Source: Meconema thalassinum | Taxonomy: Eukaryota > Arthropoda > Insecta > Orthoptera > Tettigoniidae | Direction of reading: 5' to 3' | Length of the DNA stretch: 64,000 nucleotides | Assembly (NCBI GenBank): GCA_946902985.2 | Contig: OX336393.1 | Span: 50,894,765 to 50,958,764 of the forward strand | Shown here: positions 23,628-33,372 of the stretch, one piece after another | Numbering within the stretch: the stretch's first letter is position 1 | How the letters are laid out: every line of letters starts with the position of its first letter | Translations under genes and position numbers: made by a program | The notes under the pieces: model-generated | Told to the model about the DNA's origin: nothing | What the model saw: only the letters and a program-made list of their open reading frames with translations | Databases searched by the model: none

Positions 23628-24872
23628 TGTAACATTTTTAATGAGTTAACTAAACGTGGTGATGACTATTGTGGTTCAATAAAACAAACATGATATGAAT
23701 AAATAATATACACTGTGGTGTGACCTTACCTGTGATAGTGTAATATAATAAGTTGTTGAGCGCCAGATTCCTATTTAAGATAGTGAATCGAAATTTATTG
23801 ATTTAACCTCGGCTATCAGCAGTAGAGTCGAGAACCACTTACCCGGGCCGTAGTGAGACAAAGTCATCTAACCAATCCGTATTTAATCAAGGAGTATGAT
23901 TGCCTTAAAGTACCAACTACAATGAAAGAAATAGGCATTACGTTAAAGGAAATGAATTTATTTACTCAAGAACAAAATACTAATAAAACAGAATAGTGAT
24001 AGTCACACAATTGAATTTAAAATTACTCAATGCGGCAATTAATTATTTAAAAGAAAATGAATATTAAAATGAATTGAAAGTTAAATGAAGTTAAATTATA
24101 ATAGAGACGATAGTTTTATTGAATTGTTGGCTCACCCAGTCGAAGATTCGTCATATTTAAGAAATGATCGGTGATCTCGATGTTACGTCGCTTATGTTTA
24201 AAAAAATGATGTGATACCTCAATTACTATGAAATATCCTCATTAAGTACGTTGCCATCTGTAGAAAGACTCTTGATCAGGGATATAACCCATTATGTATT
24301 GATATAGATGTCGGCAAGACATCGTTCAGTGTCGACTCTCGGTGCTCAGTCCATTAGGACCCAGAAAGCAAGGTTACAACTTCCTTCCTTCCTTAAGAGC
24401 TGTAGATCAATGCCATTCTTGTCCGATGTTGCAGGTACAAATACTAATGACTTCCTTGTCACGTGGTGTCACAGCTTCCCTCTCTATTAGCCTTCTCCAT
24501 TCTTGACTCATAACTTGCAATATATATTGACGCGTATATACCGTAGAAAATGGCGTGTTGGTTACACCATAGTGGGTTTCTTAACATCTCAGGAAAATGA
24601 CGCAGTTTGCCGTGGTGAAATTCTTACTACGTCGTTCAGTTTGTGACGCACAGGGTTAGTCCATATCGCCAGTCTTGTTGCAATATATAATACTTCGTCT
24701 CTTTACAAGTAATTGTTAATAAAAATCTAATTGAATATAATAATCAAAACCGCTTACAATTATCTGATATAAAAATCATCTCATGGATGTACTAGTTAAT
24801 AATAATAATAAATATGATAATTATAAATTAATAACCCTATAAATATAACCGCTATGGGATCGAATCGTTACA
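23628..24872 (-). repeat. LTR (5' LTR in element orientation)
   Basis: Partner of 17296-18540; it should contain the promoter for the minus-strand transcript. No confident TATA box or start site is called. Confidence 0.93.
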
Positions 24873-25138
24873 CAAGATCGCGAGTTCTAATCCGGCAGAA
24901 ATCCTTCAGTGTGCTTTCCTTCGGAGGGGAAGTCATAGACTTATGGCTTGAAAAAGAACCTAGCACTACAATTGGTAGTGTGTAGCCAACTTACTAGGTT
25001 ATATTTCGTTAGAAACACTCTATCAAGTTCCAACGTTCGTTGCTAGGTGTCAGTGGCATCTGGTGGCCAAGGCTGGAACTACTTGAAATTGAACTTGCTC
25101 ATTCATCTTCATTCATTTCATATCATCCACACGTGACT

Positions 25139-25237
25139 AGTAGCTCACCCCATGGGTATCCGCAGCTACAGCCACTGGCGAGGTGAACATGTCCTCGGAC
25201 ACTCCGGTACTAAAAGACATACGCTAAATAAATAAAT
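25139..25237 (+). mobile_element. SINE-B 3' fragment
   Basis: TAGCTCACCCCATGGGT..., GAACATGTCCTCGGACACTC and AAAAGACATACGCTAAATAAA match the 3' half of the SINEs at 57113 and 58785 in the opposite orientation. The tRNA-like head is missing. Confidence 0.8.
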
Positions 25238-25950
25238 ACTAGCGGACCCGTCCGAGAAATCTCGCATGTTCATCAACCACACTTTCCCCAATAGGTTTAT
25301 AATGAGAGACTTAAGGAGAAAGGTTGTTATGTTTTTATTTCAACCAAATGATTATAGAACTCTATTTACATTTCAGGATAAAGGAAAGACCTCAGAATGT
25401 TAATATGACATAAAACAGGCGTCACAGCGGCCCGTGGACAGCAATTATGGAGCGTATTTTCCTACATCAGCGGTGTTTGCAAGTCGCTCACTTCGTACAA
25501 TTTTTTAAAGTCATTTTTTAAAAAAATTATAGATATTTATTAAATTGTAGTGCAATAAGTCACTGCTAATGTCTATTCTCTTTCATTTGAATGCTCATTT
25601 GTCACGATCAGTCGCTTGTGAGCGCCGCAGGAGGGATCTATACTACTGAGATAATATATGATGATGATGATGATGAACTTAATTTATGTTTCTCATCGAA
25701 TTTTCAGTGAATGATTTTGTCGGTGTAGGTTTGTATTTATTGCTATTATTACTGTTTTATTATTATTATTATTATTATTATTACTGTCTTTAATATTATT
25801 ATTATTATTATTATTATTATACAGTATATGAAATGTACATAAAGAGACAAAATCATCACCGTCGGACTCCTTGTGAGCCAAGGCTCTCCTTTGCATTATC
25901 CCAGTCCTTTGTGACTAAACCATTCACTGACAACTGGGATTACGAAAACC
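25238..25950. repeat. Unclassified interval with trinucleotide runs
   Basis: No gene recognised. It holds a (GAT)n run near 25661-25675 and (ATT)n runs at 25757-25783 and 25794-25820; the poly-Asn open frame on the minus strand here is simply the translated microsatellite. Confidence 0.7.
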
Positions 25951-25954
25951 TCTG

Positions 25955-26180
25955 TTAAAACGTACATGTGACTGAGCTCAGCGGCCTTTTCTCAGCCACT
26001 GTATTCTGGAGGATTTCATCGAGTGGAAGAGCAACATCGACGATGTTAGCCTTGTGTGATTCCTTATCGCATATCACAAGGTCTGGCCTGTTGGCTTCTA
26101 CAGAACGACCAGTTATTATAGTGGAATCCAATGAGATCTTGGCTTTATAATTACTCTGAAGCATTTATAATATGGGACTT
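25955..26180 (-). pseudogene. LINE C-terminal fragment
   Basis: Minus-strand frame with NRPDLVICDK, NIVDVALPLD and VAEKRPL resembles the tail segment (RPDIVV-DK, LIDVAIP-D, EK) found downstream of the reverse transcriptase in some non-LTR retrotransposon ORFs. Only about 70 codons remain and no catalytic domain is left. Confidence 0.5.
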
Positions 26181-26234
26181 CCTTTTCAGCAAAACCGTAT
26201 CGCCACGCAAAGGCTTAATGGACTATTATTATAA

Positions 26235-26480
26235 GGTATTAAAACCTACGTCCACCTTCACAACATAATCTCCTTGTAAATGTTTGCACTTTTGCCTTCG
26301 ATGTGTCAGTCTGTCCAGACCTTCCTGAACCCATTCTTTCAGAGTGCTGCGTACCCAAGCCTTGACAGCTGAGTCCAGTTCTTCAAAATCCGCAAAACGG
26401 CGACCATGCAATGGAAGCATAGGGCAGTCCACCGCCAAAGAACTGTCGCACAGTGCCATCAGTTGGCAAGCGAATGGCGA
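26235..26480 (-). pseudogene. Mariner (SETMAR-type) C-terminal fragment
   Basis: FADFEELDSAVKAWV, EGLDRLTHRRQKC and LQGDYVVKVDV match the extreme C-terminus of SETMAR-type mariner transposases (W-KC, GDYF-like ending). The catalytic residues are not present. It lies head to head with a plus-strand fragment of the same type. Confidence 0.7.
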
Positions 26481-26835
26481 CAGTGTTCTGGGACACAAAG
26501 GGGCATCATCCTCATTGACTGGCTGGAATTGGGGGCCACGATTAACAGTGCAGCATATGTGGCAACCCTTAAGCGCTTACATCCTGCCATTCAAACTGAG
26601 CGGCCAGGGAAATGGGCTAAAGGATTGCTTCTGCAACATGAAAATGTCCGCCCCCACACAAGCCGGCCGAGAAACCACCGCTGCCATTGATCAAATGGGA
26701 TTCACGGTGTTGTCACAGCTGTCAAGGCATGGGAATGGTTTCAGGAAGGTCTGGAGAGACTGACACATCGATGGCAAAAGTGCATTAAGTTACAAGATAA
26801 TTATGTTGAGAAGGTGGACGTAACAACTGAAGTGT
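26406..26835 (+). pseudogene. Mariner (SETMAR-type) catalytic-domain remnant
   Basis: Plus-strand frames give GTQRGIILIDWLE, INSAAYVATLKRL, RPGKWAKGLLLQHENVRPHT and, after a frameshift and a deletion, WFQEGLERLTHRWQKC and NYVEKVDV. The second catalytic Asp of the usual HDN motif reads HEN, and the segment with the third Asp (YSPD...D) has been deleted between GFTVL and the C-terminus. Inactive. Confidence 0.78.
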
Positions 26836-26839
26836 AATG

Positions 26840-27367
26840 TACTTCATTTAGGTAGAAAAAGTATAGTGTAAAACAGTATAGTACGTCCCTCGCATATTTC
26901 ATGTGATATGTCAACAACTAATTCAGCTTGAACAGTTCCTACTGTCAAACAAAGTCGCGAGTGGTACTGTTTATTGACCTGACACACATTTCTACACCAC
27001 CTATTAGTCGTCCAGAGCAATTACAATAAAAGCAAGAATCGTTACGGAAGGCGCCAGGCTTGAGTGGGAGCCAAAGTAGTTGGGTGTAAAAATACCATTG
27101 AGCTTGTGTTGATCCGAAGATTCAAGGTTATTTATCTTCTCCAGCAAGCACATGCGTCATATCGCTGTTCACTGTTCTTTCATTCAGAGGTATTAATAGA
27201 GCGGCACTGTAGAGGAGAATGCTAACCTTGTACCACATCACCCGCCTGGTTTATAGGGCTGGATTTAGGTGTCAGACAGAGAAACTGGGTTGTTTTTATT
27301 ATTGCAGTGTTCTCGATTATCGAAAGCGATTCCAGAAATATCCTCTAAAATGTGTTTCACCTAGATC
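26840..27367. other. No recognisable gene
   Basis: Nothing recognised beyond the flanking mariner and LINE scraps. Confidence 0.4.
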
Positions 27368-27427
27368 GAATGCTGGGGTACGACTCATAGTAAGGTGGAA
27401 ACTGGGACAGAGAGTAGAATATTATTT
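27368..27427 (+). pseudogene. Tiny LINE endonuclease scrap
   Basis: Encodes NAGVRLIVRWKLGQRVEYY, close to residues ~79-99 of the intact LINE at 8597-11503 (QAGVGLILKRKLGQRVEYY). Only about 60 bp, so it is a relic. Confidence 0.7.
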
Positions 27428-27813
27428 TAAAAAATAACAGATTGACAGTGAATTGCGACGGAAGCTGATCGAGAACAGACCCACATCGCCCAAATAGCCA
27501 GCTAAATATTTTAATCCATATTAAAGTTAGAACACCAAGCTGACCATTTTGCTAACCACTACAGATTATCACACTAAACAAGTAAACTAGAAGGTCAACA
27601 GCCACTTACATTATCACAACACAAAATCAAATGTTAATAACAAACCTACCAAGTTACTGCAAGTTTACTATAATTTCTGTAGCTACAGTAGTATTGGCCT
27701 ATAATCTTAACCCACACATTTAAAGGTTCTGATGATGTTCGTTTGACGAAAGGAAGGCCACTGGTATCTCAGTTGAATGTGATACGTTGTTCAACCTTCT
27801 GATTAATACATGG
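27428..27813. other. No recognisable gene
   Basis: AT-rich interval before the mariner; nothing recognised. Confidence 0.4.
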
Positions 27814-29130
27814 GTTGGTTTTTTAGTTTTGGCACCTTATTTATAACTGGATTAATAACTCACGTAGATGGTTTCAAGTTTCACAGGCCCTCGATGTAGT
27901 CCCCACCGTTGCCTACAACGTGTTCCCAGCGATGCGGAAATCGTTAGATCCCGTTGGCACTGCCCAATCTATTGATGGTACGAAGAGAGCGCTTGGCAGC
28001 CTGCTTAACGTCTTCAATGGTACGGAAGCGCTCCCCGCGCATTGTCATCTTCATCTTCGGGATGAGATCATAGTCGCAGGGACTGATGTCGGGAGAATAT
28101 GGGGGGTGATAGAGGACCTCCCAGCCCCAGCGATCTAACAATGTCGACACAACGCCTGCTGTGAGTGCCCTAGCATTGTCATGCAGAACGATGGGCGGTG
28201 TAACCATGTGGTGGCGCCGTTTCGTTCTCAGAGCTCCTCGGAGATGGTCTTGCAGAAACGAACAATAGTACGCCGCATTAACGGTTTGCCCTCGGGGAAC
28301 AGTATGGTGAATGATCACACCATCCCAATCATAGGCAAGAATCAACATTACCTTCACATTGGTGGGGGTTGGTCGAACTGTTTGTTTCCGTGGTGATCCG
28401 TGGTACCGCCACTCTTTCGATTGGCGCTTTAACTGTGGCTCATTAGATCTGGCCCACGTCTCGTCAATGGTTATGATACGCCGTAAGAAGGCCTCTCCTT
28501 CGCGCTCATAACGCTGCAAGTGCATACGACAAGCGTCATATCGCAGCCATTTTGGCAAGTCGGTTAAGTCATGCGGAACCCATTTGGACGCAATCTTCCT
28601 CATTTTCAGTAAGTCCTTCAGGATGTGGAGGACAGTTGAATGCGCCAGTCCGGTATCTTGCTCTAATTGACGAATCGTTACGTTCCGATCCACCTCTACT
28701 AACGCGGACACCATCTGTACATTGTCATCACTTACTGGTGGGTGACCAGATCGAGGCATGTGCTCCACACGTTCGCGCCCATCTCGAAAGGCTGCAACCC
28801 ATCTTACTACCGATCTGAACGGTAACGAAGCTGCACCGCACGCTTCCTGCAATCCTCAGTGATACTGTTTAGCACTGCGACTCCTAGCACACTGCATTTT
28901 TATCCACGTTCTCTGCTCCTGCTTGGAAAACATTGCGACTGTCTTTCCCGAGCGCTGGTCTCACACTACTCATCTAACAGGCGCGACTGCGCACGAGCGG
29001 TGGTGAGGACGGGCGAGGTCATGTGCTCTGAGGGAGGGGATGCAAGCCAGCCACCGTCGGTAAAAGTGGCAGCGCCCAACATTGTTGCAAATTGGCACTG
29101 AAGCATTGGTGCCAAAACTAAAAAAACAAA
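27814..29130 (-). mobile_element. Mariner transposon, nearly full length
   Basis: Imperfect terminal inverted repeats: TTTTTTAGTTTTGGCACC at 27819-27836 and its inverse GGTGCCAAAACTAAAAAA from 29108. About 1.3 kb, the normal mariner size, with the transposase on the minus strand. Terminal TA duplications are plausible but not clean. Confidence 0.87.
27944..28890 (-). pseudogene. Mariner transposase, DD34D intact, one upstream stop
   Basis: 302 open codons (27944-28852) cover most of a mariner transposase, which cuts and pastes its own element at TA sites. Seen: the C-terminal part of the helix-turn-helix region (VVRWVAAFRDGRERVEH, IRQLEQDTGLAHSTV), the linker WVPHDLT (91-97), and catalytic residues D130 (TIDETW), D225 (LHDNAR) and D260 (ISPCDYDL). 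The last two are separated by exactly 34 residues, so the triad is DD34D. No ATG starts this stretch; the track begins at a TTG. In the same frame an ATG lies about 50 bp upstream but is cut off by a TGA near 28857-28859, and the first helix-turn-helix is poorly recognisable. Family members are about 340-350 aa. Probably recently dead rather than active. Confidence 0.85.
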
Positions 29131-29344
29131 TAATATGTAGGCTATAAACGACAGATGTTTTTCAGCAAACTTTCCCATGTGAAACATTTATTGAAGTGAC
29201 TGATATCGCATGCGGATGTCGAGCAATGTTATCGTTTCATTTACGGTTGGAATATCAATGTCCAAGTATTTCACAAACCTATAATTCATTTTTTTTGTGA
29301 CATATTATTTATTTAAACTAATGAATTTTTGTAAGGATATCCAT
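29131..29344. other. No recognisable feature
   Basis: Short AT-rich spacer between the mariner and family M. Confidence 0.4.
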
Positions 29345-30121
29345 TTTATAATTAAAAATGATCTTGTCGACTTCATCATTATGCTTGAGTCAAAAGTTAT
29401 GCGTTACGGAGACGGAGACGGTGACGTCATGCAGCCGCGCGAAGCCTAAGTTAATGGGTAATGGACGGCGAGTGCGTGACGTCATGCAGCCACGCGGGAA
29501 GCCTAAGTTAATGGATAATGGAGTCTGTTGAAAGAGCCCTGGGGCGTCGGGTGACCTGAGGCTTTGAGCGAAGCGAAAAGAATACAGGGTGACTCCTAAA
29601 GAGGTGTACAAGATGCCAGATAAGAATACAGGGTGACTCCTAAAGAGATATACATGACGCCAGATAAGAATACAAGGTGACTCTGATACACAAGATGCCA
29701 GATAAGAATACAGGGTGACTCCTAAAGAGGTGTACAAGATGTCACACAATAATACAGGGTGACTTCTAAAGAGATATACAAAATGCCAGATGAGAATACA
29801 TGGTTCCTCCTAAAGAGGTGTGCAGGATGTCAGAGCAAAACACAGGGTGACACTTAACGAGGTGTACAGTATGTTAGATTCAATTCAAATACAGTGTGAC
29901 CCTTAAAGAGGTTTTCAAGATATCAGTTTCAAATAATGGGTCGCCCTTAAAGAGTTGTAAAAGATGTCAGACTCAAATACAGGGTGACCCTTAAAGAGGT
30001 GCCCGCGCGGGAAGTCTAAGTTAATGGGTAATGGAGTCTGTTGAAAGACTCTATATGTAGCATTTGTATCATGCGTCATTTGAAATGATATAACGTCTAG
30101 TCTTTCAGACTGACTGTAATT
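29345..30121 (+). mobile_element. Family M copy B, carrying a minisatellite
   Basis: Starts AAATGATCTTGTCGACTTCATC and ends ...GTCTAGTCTTTCAGACTGACTG. It contains duplicated CCTAAGTTAATGG-TAATGGA-TCTGTTGAAAGA segments and the tandem array at 29577-30003. Sister copies lie at 5411, 30645 and 49128. Confidence 0.7.
29577..30003. repeat. About 44-bp minisatellite, ten units
   Basis: Units of the form AATACAGGGTGACTCCTAAAG + AGGTGTACAAGATGCCAGAT recur ten times at 38-50 bp spacing. Divergence increases from left to right. The minus-strand frame through it repeats LYTSLGVTLYS; this is a by-product of the repeat, not evidence of a gene. Confidence 0.9.
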
Positions 30122-30339
30122 TTTTTATTTGGTTTTTGTTAAGATAGTTTCTAAGATTTCTTCACGCTGACGAAGTTATCATTGATATAACGAAACATGT
30201 GCGTGTTAATTTAATTATTAAACTACTTTCTAGTGATTTGACAAGGCGGGTTTAATAGTTTGAGATTAGTATCAGACAACACGGAGAATATCTAATATCA
30301 TCTTCATAATGGTTAATGTCTATGTATTTTAACTATAGC
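30122..30339 (+). other. Spacer with a hammerhead-like motif at 30167-30201
   Basis: CTGACGA (30167-30173), one A, GTTAT...ATAAC hairpin, GAAAC (30192-30196), then ATGTG. The flanks (CTTTCTAGTG-TTTGACAAGGCGG) recur at 50500-50520, next to a similar motif, so this is a repeat family. The triplet after the core is GTG, which hammerheads do not cleave. Confidence 0.5.
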
Positions 30340-30630
30340 CTAGTAATTAGGCCTACATCGGGGTATTTACACAAAATTTCGGTCTTCTCTTAAACACATC
30401 AATATGTTTGGGGGAAGGCTCCAAGACTGTGGCAGGTAATGAGTTCCAATTATCAATACCACGGTTAATGAAAGAATAATTTCCATAATTTGTGCACTGT
30501 GGTCGGCCCTTGATCTCCCCTGCTCAGATAGGTGGGATTTCCCAGACGTTAGCTTAGTTCTCCCAATGCTGGCCGATTAGTGCAAGTGTTAATCATAGCG
30601 TCCACCTTCCATCTTCCAGAAATTCCCACA
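30340..30630 (-). pseudogene. CR1-like LINE 3' fragment
   Basis: The minus strand encodes diverged versions of the C-terminal end of the CR1-like ORF2 at 38766-39281: N-YGN-SF-NR, IDNWNSLPATV and EPSPK-IDVFKR-, then a stop. Another, older copy of the same family, in opposite orientation to its neighbour. Confidence 0.8.
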
Positions 30631-30644
30631 CAATTTTTTCACTT

Positions 30645-30940
30645 CAAATGATCCTGTTGACTTCATCGTTTTGCTTGAGTCTAACGTTATGAGTTACGGA
30701 GACGGCGACCACGTGACGTCAAGCACCCGCGCGGGAAGCCTAAGTTAATGGGTAATGAACGGCGAGTGCGTGACGACATGCAGCCACGCGGGAAGCCTAA
30801 GTTAATGGGTAATGGAGTCTGTTGAAAGAGTCCTGGGGCGTCGAGCGACCTGGGGTTTCGAGCGAGGCGAAAAGGCTGCTGTAGCATGCGTCATTTGAAT
30901 TGATATAAAGTCTAGTCTTTCAGACTGACTGTAACTATTT
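30645..30940 (+). mobile_element. Family M copy C (short)
   Basis: CAAATGATCCTGTTGACTTC at the start, GTCTAGTCTTTCAGACTGACTG near the end, and AAGCCTAAGTTAATGGGTAATG twice in between. Lacks the minisatellite of copy B. Confidence 0.7.
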
Positions 30941-31081
30941 TGCTATCATTCGGGTTATAGTACTTCTAGGATGAAAATCGTTGACCAGAACCATTTCCCT
31001 GTGCAAATTCTATAGCTTGTAATACCAGTTGGCAGTCAAAGTGAAAGGTCGTGTTTTTCCCGAGCTCTCAGGTGTGCTGAA

Positions 31082-32092
31082 ATGGGTTGTTCTCTGGAGT
31101 GTTATCGGGCGAGGATCGGACTGTGGTATGCGAAGGGTAGTCGGGATTTCCGGTGTTTGTGTGTGCGTACGGGACCTAGCAACTTGTGGTTCATAGCCCT
31201 AGTGATAGCTGCATTGCTAGTTATTGGTGGAGTGGAAGTGAATCCAGGGCCTGTTACTCCAAATGTGAATCAGGCAAATGATCCAGTGGCAGCTTTAAAG
31301 TGTTCGACGTGCAGTAAAACATTGAAGAATGGTGTTGAGTGTGGACTATGTGAGAAATGGTTTCACTTCGGCTGTATTAAGGTCAAGAAGGAGGATTGTG
31401 ATGTCGGAAATTGGCTTTGTAAAGTATGTGATACGCCGGACTGTTTGAGGGTGTAAATCAAAGCAAGGGATCAAATAATACAGGAACTTAGAGCAAAGCT
31501 TCGTGAATCAGAAGAAACGGTGAAGGATGTGACTGAACGGCTTTCTACTGGGATCAGTGTGGAAGAGGGCGTGCAGGAGCAAACTGAGGATGACGTTATC
31601 ATAATGGGTGATTCAATGATACGATGGAGTGCGAATATCTCGAGGAAATCAGGTGCGAAAGTGCAGTGTTTTCCGGGGATTAAAATTGACCAGATTGCCC
31701 AACAAGTGGAAGAATCAAATGTAGAGGACTGTGACAAAGTTCAAGTGTTGTTGCTCCATGTTGGGACGAACGATTTGAAGAAGAGGGCTACAGCAGATTA
31801 CATCATGGGGGAGCTCTACGAACTTGGCAGAAAAGCTAAAAGCAAGTTTAGAAGTGCAAAAATTATGATGAGTGGCATTGTTCGGCGGGGAGATCTTCCG
31901 TTAAGGCAAGTTAAGACTGTGAATGACCGCATGGACTGTGTTTGTGCACAACTGGGATTAGTGTACGTAGAAGCTGACTGCTGGATTGGTGGCCGTGACT
32001 TCGCCCAAGACGGGCTGCATCTAAATCGACGGGGCGCTTTTAACCTAGGGAGCCTACATGACAGGGTCATCGGTTCGTGCCGGCTTTTGTGA
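31082..32092 (+). pseudogene. CR1-like ORF1: 2A-like motif, PHD finger, SGNH esterase; one nonsense codon
   Basis: From the ATG at 31082. Residues 35-50 are hydrophobic (LWFIALVIAALLVIGG), followed by VEVNPGP (NPGP at 54-57), a 2A-like ribosome-skipping motif with Gly replacing the usual Asp. Next is a PHD-type zinc finger: C74, C77, C87, C90, H95, C98, C113, C116. A TAA at 31454-31456 interrupts the frame. The same frame continues with a short coiled coil (IIQELRAKLRESEE) and a GDSL/SGNH hydrolase: MGDS (Ser), VGTND (Asn) and DGLH (Asp/His). ORF1 proteins of this type bind RNA or membrane in the retrotransposon particle; the exact role here is not known. Without the TAA it would be about 336 residues. 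Confidence 0.85.
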
Positions 32093-33372
32093 GGAGGAGC
32101 AGGTCCAGAGGTTGCCAGCCGATGGGAACAGAAGGAGCTATTTCGAGATATTTGCTGCGGAGGTAAGACTCTAAGATTACTGCAGGTTAATTGTCAGAGT
32201 TTAGGAAATACATTAATTGAATTTTGGAATCTTGTAGAGACGTATTCTCCGGACATTGTCATTGCAACTGAATCTTGGTTATATGAGGACATAAATAGTA
32301 GCGAAATAATTCAAGGGACCTACGAAATGTACGGAAGGGATCGGGGGAAGCGAGGTGGTGGGCTATTTATTTGTGTGCGCAAAAATATAGCTAGTTTCTT
32401 AAAGTGGGCTGATATGGATCATGAAATGTTATGTGTACAAATTTCGGATAAAGGAAATAAATTCCCTCTTCAGGTGATAGGGGCGTATAGAGCACCGAAA
32501 GATAACTTTTCTCTCCTCGAAACGCTGTATGATAAAACTTGTACAGGTAATGCTATGATAAAGAGCATAATAATTGCAGGAGATTTAAACCTCCCCAAAG
32601 TAGACTGGTCTGGTGAGTCAACTAGCTGTGGTGTAGCTCAGAGCGCTGCAAATAAATTCTTAAGGGAGGGGGGATTTTCCCAAGTAGTTGACTTGCCAAC
32701 TAGAGACAATAATACCTTAGATGTTTATCTCGTAAGGCCTGTAGAGCTGTATATCAACTGTCTAAAAGTACCAGGAATTAGTGACCATTCTGGGGTTGAA
32801 TTTATTATTAAGTATGGTGACATTTCAAAATTAGACTCTGATGTAGCAAAAAAGATCATATTCCAGTATCGCAGGGCGGATCAGGGCAAGTTTCAGGGGT
32901 ATTTGAATGAGCTATTTGTAGGGAGGGCATCGGAAGGAAATCACATTAATATCCTGTGGACTAACTTTGTGAAAATTTTAAATAGCGCTGTTGATAAATT
33001 TGTCCCATTTAAATTGCTGAAACAAAACCCAGATCCTGAGTATTACACACGAGAAATTAGGAGTCTAAAACGGAAAGTTAGGAAATTATACAATAAAAGA
33101 CATGATAGTGACAAGTATATGTTGAAATTTAAGTCCTTATCAAGAGAGTTCGTCTTAAAAAAGAGGGCTGCTCATGACAGTTATATGCAAGGTTTACTTG
33201 GTTCGGGAGGTGATGGGTGGAAAAAAAATTACAGTTATGTTAGGAGAAGAAAGGGAATTCAAATAATTTGTCGATGATAATGTCCGGTGACGGTAAATTA
33301 ATTACTGATAAACAGGCCATTGCTAATGAATTAAATGTTTTTTACGGTAATGTGTTCAATAAATCCAATAGC
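32093..33372 (+). pseudogene. CR1-like ORF2, endonuclease part
   Basis: APE endonuclease in the same frame as ORF1, directly after its TGA (32090-32092). LRLLQVNCQSLGN opens the domain at about 32168, followed by VIATESWL, GGGLFICVRKNI, IIAGDLNLPKVDW, LPTRDNNTLDVYLV and GISDHSGVEF. No ATG exists in this frame between the ORF1 stop and 32327, which is already inside the domain. At the linker (33250-33370) the coding frame shifts by one (LITDKQAIANELNVFYGNVF is in another frame) and then shifts back, so two compensating indels break it. It would nick target DNA if intact. Confidence 0.83.

Larger units (their letters stand above)
17296..24872 (-). mobile_element. Young LTR retrotransposon lacking pol (Gypsy-like)
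   Basis: Two direct repeats of 1,245 bp (17296-18540, 23628-24872) bracket 5.1 kb and are flanked by CAAG at 17292-17295 and 24873-24876, a 4-bp target duplication. The LTR ends are TGTAAC...GTTACA. Orientation is minus: a primer-binding site TGGCGCCACAAAGTAGGGC lies next to the right LTR, and a purine-rich AGGGGCGAT lies next to the left LTR. The only long ORF is the coiled-coil protein at 21611-23482. No protease, reverse transcriptase, RNase H or integrase motif is visible in the other 3 kb, so mobility would need proteins from another element. The LTRs show no mismatch in my reading, which implies very recent insertion. Confidence 0.93.
17248..25095 (+). mobile_element. SINE-A copy, split by the LTR retrotransposon
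   Basis: The head (GCGGCTTCGGTGGCGTAGTTG) lies at 17248-17295 and the rest (ATCGCGAGTTC..., CTTCCTTCGGAGGGGAAG-like, ...ACTACTTGAAATTGA) at 24877-25095. Removing 17296-24872 and one copy of CAAG restores a continuous SINE-A, which proves the nested insertion. Confidence 0.88.

Noticed and set aside
25693..25896. Poly-asparagine open frame on the minus strand
   Set aside because: It is the translation of (ATT)n microsatellites; no other coding signal.
29390..29749. 119-codon ORF with repeated LYTSLGVTLYS
   Set aside because: Translation of the 44-bp minisatellite, interrupted by the non-multiple-of-three units.
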